A DNA stretch of 64,000 nucleotides from Tubiluchus corallicola (Eukaryota; Priapulida; Priapulimorpha; Priapulimorphida; Tubiluchidae): assembly GCA_030141605.1 (NCBI GenBank), contig JAQGDQ010000084.1, positions 62,001 to 126,000 on the forward strand. Reading direction: 5' to 3'. The notes beneath the pieces were generated by a model, which worked only from the letters and a program-made list of their open reading frames with translations, had not been told where the DNA came from and did not search any database. Shown here in pieces: positions 44,647 through 64,000 of the stretch; positions within the stretch are counted from its first letter, which is position 1, and each line of letters starts with the position of its first letter. The position numbers were made by a program, and so were the translations under genes.

Positions 44647-45420
44647 CTTCTATGCACAAACTGCACAAAACAACGGCTAACAGAGGCTGAGGTTTTCACA
44701 AAATCAATGACAATTTCCTACAACCGGTGTAGCCAGTGCAAAACGTGCTTCTGTTACGCTCAGTAATCACAAAATCAGCTGATGGCTCGCCTGATGAGAG
44801 GTCTGACAGGGATGACCGCGGGACGGCAATCACGCGTGAACCGATCGGGATAATCAAGCTGATCGCTCGAGTGATAATTTTCAATTCAATTTTATTTGCA
44901 CAAATACATGCAGTGTACATTGGCAACGTAATATGATATACAAGACAAATATTATATAAACTGAAAAAAATAATTCACAATAGGCTTTATGCAAAGTTAT
45001 TTTTATAGACAAATATTAAGATATAGTATATTGATTCAAAAATCATAGTTAAATATTGTATAATTCAGTAATGAGAAATGAGTGGTAATGGTTCCAGCTT
45101 TTCAAATGAAAGATTATAAACAATAAAATAATGAGAGTTGAAAATAACTGTCGTTAGAGTCTGCTGATAAGATGTCTGATGGGGATGATTGCGGGAAAGC
45201 AACCATGTGTGAACAGATGGGGATAATCAAGCTGCTAAAGAAATGTACTAAAAATGGCATCTGATACATTAAACTAGTTTTTTCTCCCACAGACTTTCCG
45301 TTCCGTATTTCCAAAACACTACTGCTTCCAAAATGTACAGAAATAATAGTTGGTAATATAAAGATTCTTCGCTCAGATTTGCACATTTTTAACTTGATTC
45401 ATCCCTCTTACATGATGTCG
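44647..45420. promoter_or_regulatory. MSMO1 upstream region with duplicated CpG-containing segment
   Basis: A 72-bp segment at 44790-44861, 144-215 bp upstream of the MSMO1 ATG, includes the palindrome TCACGCGTGA (44830-44839). A diverged direct copy lies at 45163-45234. Promoter function is inferred from position only. Confidence 0.45.
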
Positions 45421-45724
45421 TTAGCAGTTACTGTCAGAGCATGACAACATCTTAAGAGAATGTTATTTCAAAGGACTCTCAAAATGTGCAGCGAACAGAC
45501 ATGACGAATCTTGTATTCAAAGCAAGACAACCAATGACGAAGCTGCCAAGGCTGACAATTATATATGTCGTACTGAGAATAAGGAAGAAAAGACTGCTCT
45601 ACCAGTTGTCTTAGTAATTTTTTTGGTGTACCTAACTCAACAAAGATAGTTAATTCTTATGCGCTTCTTGATCCTGGGAGTACACGGACCTTTGCTTCCA
45701 TGGATCTCGTAAAAGAAATTTGAT

Positions 45725-46003
45725 TTGACTGGTCAGAAAGGAAGTTTACTTGTGTCTACCTTGTCAGGAGAATCTCATGAAGATATCACAAAAGTAAGTT
45801 TGCAGGTTCAATCCACTGGAGGAAAAAATAAGCAACTGATTAGCCTGGATACAGTCTACGCTTTAGAACAGTTTCCTTCTTTAAGAGATAATTTTATCTC
45901 AAGTTCTGATCTGACTAGCTGGAAACATTTACAAGGATTTCCATTTGCTAGTGTGAGACCTGGTGAAGATGTTGAACTCATTATAGGTCAAGATTGTGCA
46001 TAA
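45725..46003 (+). pseudogene. BEL/Pao pol remnant: protease to RT linker
   Basis: A 92-codon open piece reads SLLVSTLSGESHEDITKVSL and ends ELIIGQDCA with a stop. It continues the protease frame broken at about 45722. The next frame resumes directly after the stop (LQVKRGRFWQPYAIRTPLGW). Confidence 0.75.
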
Positions 46004-46161
46004 GCATTCATACCTTTGCAAGTGAAACGAGGCAGGTTTTGGCAGCCATATGCTATAAGAACACCATTAGGATGGACGTTTCATGGCAGTGTTGGTAGTG
46101 CTGAACAAGAAAATGCCATGGTTAACATGATCACACATCTACTTTCAGTTTAGAGGGATAT

Positions 46162-47296
46162 GTGCGAAAATTCTGGGAGATTGACAAATATGGCACAACT
46201 GACGAAATTCCAGTGTCTGTAGAAGATAGACAGGTGTTGAAGTTGTGGGACCGAGCTTTGGAAAATCAACATTACAGGATGGACATTCCCTTCAAGAAGG
46301 TGCCACCAGACTTTCCAGACACCCTGCCTGTAGCACAAAGGCGGCTTCAGTTTCTCAAAGTCCGTTTGAAGAAGAATCCATCTCTGCATGAGCAATATAT
46401 GAAGGGTATGGAAGACTTATTGATGCGCGGCTATGCTGAACTTGTCGACAGCTGGGATGGTGTAAAAGGGTGCACTTGATATTTGCCCATCACGGCGTTC
46501 TTAACCCCAACAAGCCAAAGTTGAGGATTGTTTCTGTTGTATGGTGGTTGAAGGCATCTCTTTAAACATGAACGTTTTACATGGTCCAAATCTGACGGAG
46601 CAAGTTGCTGGGAGTTTTGATACGGTTCAGAGAAGATCAGGTTGCTGTCATGGGATGATATTGAAGGGAAGTGCTAGTGTCACCTGATCATAGAGATTCT
46701 CACAGGTTTTTATGGTTCCCACAAGGCAACCATGAGGAGGATCCCAATGCCTTTCAGAATCACACGCCACTTGTTTGGCGGATGTTGGAGTCCCGCTGCT
46801 GTGACTTACGCTCTTCAGAGAACAGCTACTGATAAAGCAAGCTTCTTCCCGGCTGAAATTGTTGATTCTCTTATGCGAGATTTTTACGTGGATGACTCTC
46901 TCCTCTCGTTTAAATTGATCTCAGTAGCTGTTGACTTTGTGGCTAGTCTTAGTGTACTGTTGGTGAGAGTTAGTTTTCAAATAACATGGAATCCGTTGCT
47001 GAGGAAGATCATGCAGGAACTATGAAAAATTTAGATTTTTTGAAGGAGGGATGCCCGTTGAGACAGCATTTGGCCTTCAGTGGAATATCGAGACTGACCA
47101 ACTATGTATAGAGGTTAATGATTGCAAAAAAGCTTATGAAAAGAGAGATCTGTTGAGTGCTCTAAGTTCAGTTTATGACCCATTCAGATTGGTTTGTCCA
47201 GTGATCCTGATAATGGCAAAATCCATGCTGGCTCCTATAAGAGGACAGACAATTCTACGCCTAGAATCATGCCGTGGCAGCAGTTCAATTGGATAA
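46162..47296 (+). pseudogene. BEL/Pao pol remnant: reverse transcriptase region
   Basis: Three consecutive open pieces include KFWEIDKYGT, FLKVRLKKNPSLHEQYMKGM, DFYVDDSLLSF and ALSSVYDPFRLVCPV, which are RT landmarks of the Pao clade. Frameshifts lie near 46480, 46560 and 47025. Confidence 0.8.
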
Positions 47297-47910
47297 AACC
47301 ATAAAGGAAGAATTTAGACTGCTGTCAATGAAATGCTGTACTGGAAGGACACCATGGATGTGCTAAAATACATATTGAATGAAAATAGAAGATTCAAGGC
47401 CAACCGTGTCAGACTTTTTTCATGAGATATCTGATCCCAAACAATGGCATAATGTCAGCAGTAGTGAAAACCCAGCTGATCATGCTTCAACAGTTGCAGC
47501 TAAAAAATTCTTAAGCCTTACCCAATGGTTGACAGGACCAAAATTTCTTATGATGTCTCCAGAAGCACTGGGACAAAACAACGAGTGAAATCAAGGATAT
47601 AACAGAAGAGATGGAATGCAAACAAGACGATAGATTGAGAGCAAAAGTCTTTGCAACTCATCATGGTATAAATTGAAGAAGGCAGTAGCTAGGCTCATCA
47701 GATGCAAGAAGTTACTGTCAAATACTGTGAAGCATCGAGAGAAAACCAATGTTCCAACAGGTAGTTTGTCTGGTGAAGAACTGAAAAGAGCTGAATTAAA
47801 CTGTTCCAATATGTTCAAGGAAGTCACTTCAAAGATGAAAGGACTACTCTTCAATGGAATTTAAAGGTCAATAAAGGACCAAAATCCCAAAAGATAGCAA
47901 GCTAAAAGCC

Positions 47911-49114
47911 TTGGATCCTGTACTATCTTCAGAGGACGTAATCTGCATAGGAGGACGAATTGAAGGCAAGCATCAAATTATCTTACCCCGTGAGGATCAC
48001 ATAGTAGACCTGATACTTATGGAGCTGCATGAAAATGCAGGCCATTGCAGTCGTGAATACTTAATTGCCCTAGCAAGAGAAAAGTACTGGATAATAAAGG
48101 CCAGACCAAAAGTCAGGAATATAATTTCAGACTGCACTGTTTGTAGACGCCGAGATGCCAAGCCTAACTGTCAAAGAATGTCTCCATTGCCAAGTGATCG
48201 AGTAGATCCAGGAAATCTGCCCTTTTTCAACACCGGCTAGGTTGTTTTGGGCCCTTTGTCGTAAAAAGAGCTCACTCACATGTCAAACGATACGGCTGTC
48301 TCTTTACGTGTATGCCCACTCGGGCAGTTCACATTGAAATACTGCACTAGATGAACACTAGGAGCTTCATCAATGCTTTGGTGAGATTTATCAGTCGTCG
48401 CGGACACCCATGTTCAAGTAAATGTGACAACGGTACAAACTTTGTAGGATCAGAGAGAGAACTTAGAACAGCCATGAAAGAGCTTGACCAAGAGAAAATA
48501 AATGATCCCTGAGAAGACGCCAGATCCAGTGGAAGTTTTATGCTCCAAGTGCACCGCACCAAGGAGGTGTTGGGAAAAATTTTAAGGTCAATTAAAAAAG
48601 TGATGTTGTCTGTCACCAGAGAACAAGTACTGGATGACGAAGAATTGCTTACGCTGATGACAAGTATCGAGCAAATTCTCAATTCTCGTCCTCTTACTGT
48701 CATTTTTGATGACCCGAAAGACATGGAGCCCTGACCCCAAACCACATCTTGCAAATGAAAGCGAGTCTAAATATTCCGCGAGGTAAATTTGAAGAATCGG
48801 ACATCTATCATAAGAAGTGGAGGCAAGTTCAATATTTAACAGATATCTTCTGGTGCTGCTGGACAAAAGAGTATCTGCCTGCGCTTCAGGGCTTTCAAAA
48901 ATGGGAAAATGCCTCTCTAAATTTAAGTCCAGGTGACGTTGTCCTAATCCTTGACTACACACATCCACGTAGTGAGTGGCCCCTTAGGAGAATCACGCAT
49001 GTATTTTTTGTTAAAGATGACCGAGTTCGGATGGTGCAAGTCAAAATACCCACTTCAACTCTCAAACAACTCATTCAAAAGCTTTTCTTACTAGAAAGGG
49101 TTAATGGAAATTAA
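47911..49114 (+). pseudogene. BEL/Pao pol remnant: integrase region
   Basis: An H-x-C zinc-binding region (HENAGHCSREYLIALAREKY to DCTVCRR) is followed, in several frames, by pieces of the catalytic core and the C-terminal part (NLSPGDVVLILDYTHPRSEW, PLRRITHVF). Stops at 48238 and shifts near 48260-48540 interrupt it. Confidence 0.8.
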
Positions 49115-49144
49115 ACGTTAAGATCATTTAATAGGGGGGTGCGA

Positions 49145-49650
49145 TGTTGGGGATAAACTGATACTGTCATGTGCTGCCACCTTTTAGGCCTTAGGCCTTG
49201 AATGAATTTCTGGTTTTAAATTTGTTAGCCTGTACTTATATACTCAGGTGAATCAATCTGGTTTTATGCAGATGTCAGTAGGATAGCAGACTGTTACACT
49301 GTCTAGGTTTTTGCTATCTGTTTTGTACATAATTTAGCCAAATTTGGTGATTTGATAAATTCTTGTGACCTTTTCTGATGCCAAAAGTTTAAATACCAGG
49401 GTTGGCCAATATATGTAAGTTTAATATGATTATTATTAAAATTTTTTTGATTACTTAAAAGAGAAGTTTAATTTCTATTTCATGTAGCATTTTTCTACTT
49501 TACAATTGTTGTAATTTGTAAAGACTCTGTAATTCATACCTAAATGATTTAATATTTTGATTCAGTTCCTATTTTATAATAATCTTGTATAATCACCAGA
49601 ATTTGCAAAATGCTTTTATTTTATTTTATCAGAATAAATAACTGTTAGCA
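49145..49650 (+). repeat. Probable BEL/Pao 3' LTR
   Basis: It starts tgttggggataaactgatac just after the polypurine tract. It contains aataaa at 49632 and may end at gttagca near 49650. The end is uncertain because no 5' LTR is available for comparison. Confidence 0.55.
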
Positions 49651-49737
49651 AGCCAATGCGGAATTTGATGATTTGTTTGGGACATTCCGTCAGCTACACA
49701 TACCTTTTAGAATTTTCCAGAAAGAGCATGCCAAAAG

Positions 49738-59397
<9,660 letters not shown>

Positions 59398-59710
59398 GTT
59401 CTCTTGGTTTTTGCACTAAAAAAATTGAATCGAAGTAATATATTTTACGTGCTCTACATAATTATGTCACAGAACATAGCGATACTAATGGCTATGTTAA
59501 AGTCGCCATTGATTATTATCCGAAAACAAGAACAACAAAGAATATGCACTCAAACTCAGGCGCTAAATCAGTAATCACATTGCAGTGCCATCTATTGTGA
59601 TTTATGTAAATTATGATTAATGAACAAAATCATATCATTACATTTTCCCTTCTCGGGATAAAACAAGCAACTTTCTGAGTTACTACGTTAAAGGAACGAA
59701 CACCTTTGCA

Positions 59711-60611
59711 GGGCGCCGAGTAACCCACTAGCCGAAGTAGAACACTTCCAGTAAAAAGCATGTGCTAAATTTGCGGAAAAGCAGTGTCGTACACGGGCAG
59801 CCCAAGTAGGGCACTGGCGATTCTTCATGAGAATCGAGAATTATGATAACATCATAAAACATAAAACTAAATTTGTTTTAGGGAAAAAGTAACTTTATAG
59901 TCCTTGATAATTTACAAAATTAATGTATTTTTTACAATAGTATCATCAGTATTATTAGCTCCATTAAAATCATTATAACACTATACTAAGTATCTAATGC
60001 TTTAAAGAGAGAAACTCACACATAGTTATTACAGAAATAACTGCAAGTTTAAAAATGAGACAGATGCTGCTAAGCCTTCACAACACAAAAAAGTAATTCC
60101 TAACATTTAGGAAAAGCAAAGACAATTAGTTTTAAAAATATCAATAGTATTGTAACATGTAGGGCACATAGATCGCTAAAACATTTGTTTAGGAAAAAAC
60201 AATTATTTGTCCAAGAGGTAAAGAAATGGATGCAAGACAAAATAAAAAGTGATAAAATGATATACCTTAAACAATGTTGAATTTCATTTTATTTCACTTC
60301 AACAACATTAATATCGAAACCAAATTTAATATTGTCCATTCTACCAGCTCAGAATAAAATTCTTTTATTTTATCAGATGTATAGTAAATTATTCAACGTG
60401 TACTGGCGTTTTTAATTATTATTATTACATAAACAAGGACGATGGATGGTGCCAGTACACTTAACGACTCAATTCGCGACCTGCCTCTAGTGTCCTACTT
60501 GGGCAGCCCATGTACAACACGTCTTACTTGGGCTAGCTCATGTACGGCGCTACTTGGGCTAGCCCATGTATGCCAATTGTCCTACTTCAGCTAGTGCGTT
60601 ACTCGGCGCCC
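59711..60611. mobile_element. Family S non-autonomous element with palindromic subterminal repeats, copy 1
   Basis: The ends GGGCGCCGAGTAACCCACTA and, inverted, tagtgcgttactcggcgccc. The right subterminal region carries four diverged copies of cctacttgggctagcccatg. A shorter homologue lies at 62444-63019. No clear target duplication. It lies between the METTL25-like gene and RAB5IF. Confidence 0.85.
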
Positions 60612-61082
60612 AACAACCTTGATCTGGAACCAAAATTGAAAATAGAACACAAGTGCTGACTTTCATGAATAAAAATTACCTATATCATTACAATGTCTAT
60701 TCCGCCTTCAATCATATCTAACATTACTTTTTCCAAACAACTAAATGAAATTACCCATTATCTTATGGAACTTGGATGTCAAACACAATTTTTCAGGTTA
60801 TCTAAGTGTATCTAAAGTAATCAGTTAACACAAACTGAACAAATCATGTCACAAGTGATTTTGCTTTACAAAGCTAATTATGATTCTCTATAAAATGGAC
60901 TATTCAGCAATGCAGTTTAAGTACAAACAAATTTCACACATGTATAATTCAAATTATGCAGTTTCAATAAGTCTATTAGGTGGTTTGCTGGTTATGCAAC
61001 CTTATGGCAGTCTAGGCAGGTTAATAACAGTAGTCTGGCCAGCAGACACTTGTGGTTTCACAGTTGGTGTATGAGTATTATG

Positions 61083-61600
61083 GCGATGGCGGCATGTCTT
61101 TAATATTAAGATGTTTGCGGTTTCTTCTGTGCAGGGCTCCATTTTCTGTAGTCACCAGGTGAGATCTGGGGGCTACTTGCTTTACAACTTCTCGTTGCTC
61201 TGACCAATTCTTTTGATGTGAAGTTCGTACCCTAACAGAGTCTCCAGGTACAAGTTCTGGTAAGGGGCTATGGTAAGAATGATGATTGAAGTAATACTGT
61301 TGTTTCAGTTTAAAAGCTTGCTTCTACTGAAACACAGTGTAGTCAGAGGTGCTATCTTTAAGAAGTTTGTTGACCGTCTGGTAAGTTTGCATGTAATGAT
61401 GTATAGAGCGATTCATTATTAGCAATTGACAAGGGGCGCATACCATAGGATAAACGAAATTGAATTAAATTGTTAGACTGATGATAGAAATTAACAGCTA
61501 ATAAAATATGAAACAAAACTTGGAAAACAGAAAATGTTGGAAACTTAAATATACCCTGTATGAAATTTCTTTTACTTAGCACCCTGTCATACTCTGAATT
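61083..61600 (-). pseudogene. Ty3/gypsy integrase C-terminal fragment
   Basis: On the minus strand, about 61085-61330 reads QYYFNHHSYHSPLPELVPGD, SVRVRTSHQKNWSEQREVVK and GALHRRNRKHL. This matches the end of gypsy-type integrases (LKPGD.VRVR...W..., Y.RNR.HL). An upstream piece in another frame reads RLSYGMRPLSIANNESL. It is a dead fragment with no LTR seen. Confidence 0.72.
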
Positions 61601-62209
61601 TTAATTTCTTGGACAACTTAGTAATTTCGTATAAGGAATTATAGATTCAGCTACGTCAATTCTGCTTTATTTTTCGTTCTCATTCGTCAACGATTTCACG
61701 TACGATTGACAACATTCTCCTCCTTTTCAATTTTTAGAGGGTCTACCTTTTTTGAACTTTTTGCCACAGTTTTGGTGCTCAGTCAGTAGCAGTATGGGAA
61801 ATCGTAACCCAACTGTGGATTGTGACTTCTGTAATTTTTGACTACTATTTAATGACCATAGTCGATATAAAATAGTTTTTGATTTTCATGAGTAATAAAT
61901 TAACCTCTGAACTATGATAGTTTACTTATTTTTATTGTATTTTTTGCTATAACTGATTGTTATTATTTTTGTATCACAGCAATCCAAAAACTTGACTTGG
62001 ATTAAAATTTTCATCTTGTAGTCGTGAAGAGCGTCCGCAATCACTTCTGTTACTTTATTGCTGTTACTGAAATTAGTGTTTAGTGCACGTGTTATATCTT
62101 TCTGAGATTATTTTAAAATTTTTACTATTTGTGTAATTAATAAACATTTAACTATTTTATGTACTACTAAGTTTATACTCATGTGGTACAAAAACAGCCA
62201 ATCACAAGG

Positions 62210-62305
62210 ATGACTGGAAAAAAGAAACAAGATGAACTTGCAGCACAACTTCCTATATGGAAAAAAGCATTGAAGTCAGAAGCTGCTTGGAACTCTGACG
62301 ATAAA
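62210..62305 (+). CDS. RAB5IF: RAB5IF exon 1 (start codon)
   Basis: The exon reads MTGKKKQDELAAQLPIWKKA and then LKSEAAWNSDDK before gtgagt. Human has VWSKVLRSDAAWEDKDEF, which fixes the frame. The ATG is the first in frame after a stop. Confidence 0.93.
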
Positions 62306-63950
62306 GTGAGTTAGGCGGCCCAGCACTCTAGGTCCCTATCGATTTTCGCTAAGCGAATCGACTTTCGATTCGTGTATTCGATAGGCGAAAGTCTATAGTA
62401 TAGGGACCTGGATTGTGATAGAGTAGATATTGATTCTTTTGTAGGGCGGGGAGTACGCCACTAGCCAAAGTAGGACACTTCCGCTAAAGCGCATGCGCTA
62501 AATTTGCAGAAAACGGTGTCTTGCATGGGCAGCCTGCATAGGCCTGTGGCAATTATGTTGAGAATCAAGAATTGTCAAATTTTTAAAGTTTGTGTACCCT
62601 TGGGAGCAAACAATTATTCGTCGAAGAGGTATGAAGGGTACTGATGATTCGGATCATCAGTCAATGAAGCGAGACAAAATATAACATGATCTACCTTAGC
62701 CAGATGTTGGAATCGCCTTAAAAGCGGGCTTATTTCACTTCAAAAAAGATTAATATCGAAGCAAAATTTAGTATTGGCCATTCTACTAGCCCTGAATAAG
62801 ATTCTTTTAATTTGTCAGATGTATAATAAATTATTCAACGTGTATTTCAATTATTATTATTAAATAAACAAGGAAAATAGACGTGCCAGTAAGCTTAACG
62901 ATCCCATTCGTGACCTGTCTCTAGTGTCCTACTTGGGCAGCCCAGGTACGAAGCCTCCTACTTGGGCTAGCCCATGTATGCCATTTGCGCTACCTGGGCT
63001 AGTGTCTTACTCTGCTCCCAGCAGTTTATTTCGTTTAACCATACATCTTTAATTACATTAATTACAAGAGAACATGAAAGGACTAATGATAGCAAAGCCA
63101 TTGACGACCATGGAGTACCAGCGACTCCTGCCTGTTGCTTTAAGAACACTTGTAATTAAAGTTGTGTTGATGATCTAAACAGAGAAAAAATTTTTTATTG
63201 TTAAATATGGTTTACCTAATTGCAAGGACAATATAATTTAAACATTTATAATAAACGCCACTGGGTTAATGACGCAGTGCTCATGTCTGATTGCCTGTGA
63301 AAAAGAGTATTCTGCTTCTAGGCTCGATATGTGAGTTCTAAATAAGTTGATTGACCAATAGCCAATTTGTTTATTAAGACATTTATTATGGATTTTATTT
63401 GTTTGTTTTCCGAACTGTGAATTCCTACTCGTCCCAACAGGGAGCAGTCTAGGAAATTTACTAATTCTTAAATTGGACGAGCGAAAATTTACAACAATGA
63501 TTGTACATTGTCTTAATTATTTTGTTCCTTGACTTGTTATTTAGCCAGCAAAACACGGACTGACTTCTCATAATTGTTCCTTAGTCAACTTCAAGTAGCT
63601 TTTACAAATCTTTACGACATGACTACGTAAGCTAACGTAAGTGACTACTTACTTGCTTACTTACTTACCTAGCAATAACAATTTATCATCTTGCTCAGTT
63701 AAAGTAAAATAAAATTTGTGCATTATAAACTTGTTTGACAAGCACTATATGAATGCAAGCTCTTCCTGTAGTTCAGTTACAGGCAAATTTCTTTAGTCAA
63801 AAAGCTAGAGTGGAACGCGTGTCATCATTTTATTTTTACATTGCAGGATGAGTTCCTGGATGTGGTTTACTGGTTACGACAGCTAGTTGGGATTATACTC
63901 GGAATAATTTGGGGAATATTGCCAATGAAAGGATTTGTAGGGATTTTAAT
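62210..63950 (+). CDS. RAB5IF: RAB5IF (OPTI/RCAF1), first two exons, continues beyond the window
   Basis: Exons 62210-62305 and 63847-63950 join in phase 0 and leave in phase 2 at a gtaagt donor near the window edge. The product starts MTGKKKQDELAAQLPIWKKA, continues LKSEAAWNSDDK, then DEFLDVVYWLRQLVGIILGI and IWGILPMKGFVGIL. Human RAB5IF reads DEFLDVIYWFRQIIAVVLGV and IWGVLPLRGFLGI at the same place. It is a small multi-pass membrane protein. From memory, it partners TMCO1 in the GEL insertase complex at the ER translocon and has been linked to mitochondrial complex assembly. The first membrane helix is visible here; the rest is off the window. Confidence 0.94.
62329..62412. repeat. Short fold-back repeat in RAB5IF intron 1
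   Basis: The ends aggtccctat and atagggacct are inverted. The interior contains further palindromes (ttcgctaagcgaa, cgattcg). It may be a tiny MITE. Confidence 0.65.
62444..63019. mobile_element. Family S element, copy 2 (internally deleted), in RAB5IF intron 1
   Basis: The left end gggcggggagtacgccacta and the right end tagtgtcttactctgctccc. The body aligns with 59711-60611 (attattcaacgtgtatt, cctctagtgtcctacttggg in the related copy) but lacks about 300 bp. It has three tgggc(t/a)agccca-type palindromes at the right end. Confidence 0.82.
63847..63950 (+). CDS. RAB5IF: RAB5IF exon 2
   Basis: The acceptor is cattgcag and the donor gtaagt. The exon reads DEFLDVVYWLRQLVGIILGI and then IWGILPMKGFVGIL. 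It ends in phase 2; the next exon is outside the window. Confidence 0.95.
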
Positions 63951-64000
63951 GTAAGTCAAGTTTGAATTGAGCATCATAAATATGTAGTTTATGAAAAAAC

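Larger units (their letters stand above)
45420..49650 (+). mobile_element. Decayed BEL/Pao LTR retrotransposon, 5' truncated, with 3' LTR
   Basis: Coding remnants appear in the order typical of BEL/Pao: a zinc-knuckle-like piece (RECYFKGLSKCAANRH, ~45450), an aspartic protease with DPGST where DSGS is usual (~45673), a reverse transcriptase with an intact YVDD box (~46890), and an integrase zinc-binding region ending CTVCRRRDAKP (~48150). The frame is broken by several stops and shifts. A purine tract (gggggg, 49134) precedes a probable 3' LTR. No 5' LTR was found. The copy cannot be active. Confidence 0.9.
59398..62209. other. Divergent intergenic region between the METTL25-like gene and RAB5IF
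   Basis: No exon was recognised. It holds a ~900-bp MITE (59711-60611) and a Ty3/gypsy fragment (61083-61600). The two promoters must be here or in unseen leader exons, but no element can be named. Confidence 0.55.

Noticed and set aside
46150-46395. Minus-strand frames over the retrotransposon (also 47591-47854 and 48347-48968)
   Set aside because: They are antisense shadows of the BEL/Pao coding remnant, which is recognised on the plus strand.
60880-61074. 64-codon plus-strand frame with hydrophobic stretches
   Set aside because: It has no homology that I recognise and sits between a MITE and a gypsy fragment, in AT-rich DNA where such frames arise by chance.

Overview
This is an AT-rich, repeat-laden stretch of an animal nuclear genome. 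It carries spliced genes with GT-AG introns, five of them visible at one or both ends, and the encoded proteins resemble vertebrate orthologs closely. The species cannot be named from the sequence. A sterol C4-methyl oxidase (MSMO1) argues against insects and nematodes, which have lost sterol synthesis. The BEL/Pao retrotransposon and the mix of hAT-, pogo/Tc1-mariner- and piggyBac-like elements fit an invertebrate (sponge, cnidarian, lophotrochozoan and so on) or another non-mammalian animal.

Six protein-coding genes were rebuilt exon by exon from splice sites, phase agreement and homology recalled from memory. In order they are: the 3' half of SNX4 (+, 50-9352, six exons, BAR region, stop present); complete PSMA2, proteasome subunit alpha-2 (-, 20892-12213, seven exons, 235 aa); complete ATP6V1F, V-ATPase subunit F (+, 23426-32925, five exons, 122 aa); complete MSMO1 (-, 44646-36088, eight exons, 285 aa); a METTL25-family methyltransferase (-, 59397-49738, six exons, 495 aa, start less certain); and the first two exons of RAB5IF/OPTI (+, 62210-63950, running off the window). 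SNX4/PSMA2 and ATP6V1F/MSMO1 are convergent. PSMA2/ATP6V1F and METTL25/RAB5IF are divergent. MSMO1 and METTL25 lie head to tail on the minus strand with a decayed BEL/Pao element between them. The genes have unrelated housekeeping roles (endosomal sorting, proteolysis, acidification, sterol synthesis, methylation, ER membrane-protein biogenesis), and nothing suggests an operon or a joint pathway.

Introns and intergenic spaces are filled with short non-autonomous transposons, many repeated within the window. They include a family of about 620 bp with TGTGTGCTTGCA ends (seven sites), hAT-like elements with 8-bp target duplications, several pogo/Tigger-like families with TA target sites, and two related elements with palindromic subterminal repeats. 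There are also many minisatellites with 31, 32, 37, 40, 41, 44, 60, 101 and about 165 bp units. Degraded coding remnants belong to BEL/Pao, Ty3/gypsy, a LINE and a mariner-like transposase. I see no tRNA, rRNA or CRISPR.

I found no convincing undescribed multi-gene system. The most notable items are: a minisatellite that has tandemly copied a working MSMO1 splice acceptor; a long near-perfect inverted repeat transcribed within an ATP6V1F intron; a transposon nested in another with a readable empty site; a LINE tail that runs into a 13-copy satellite; and three unrelated pogo-like elements that all have tandemly duplicated right ends.
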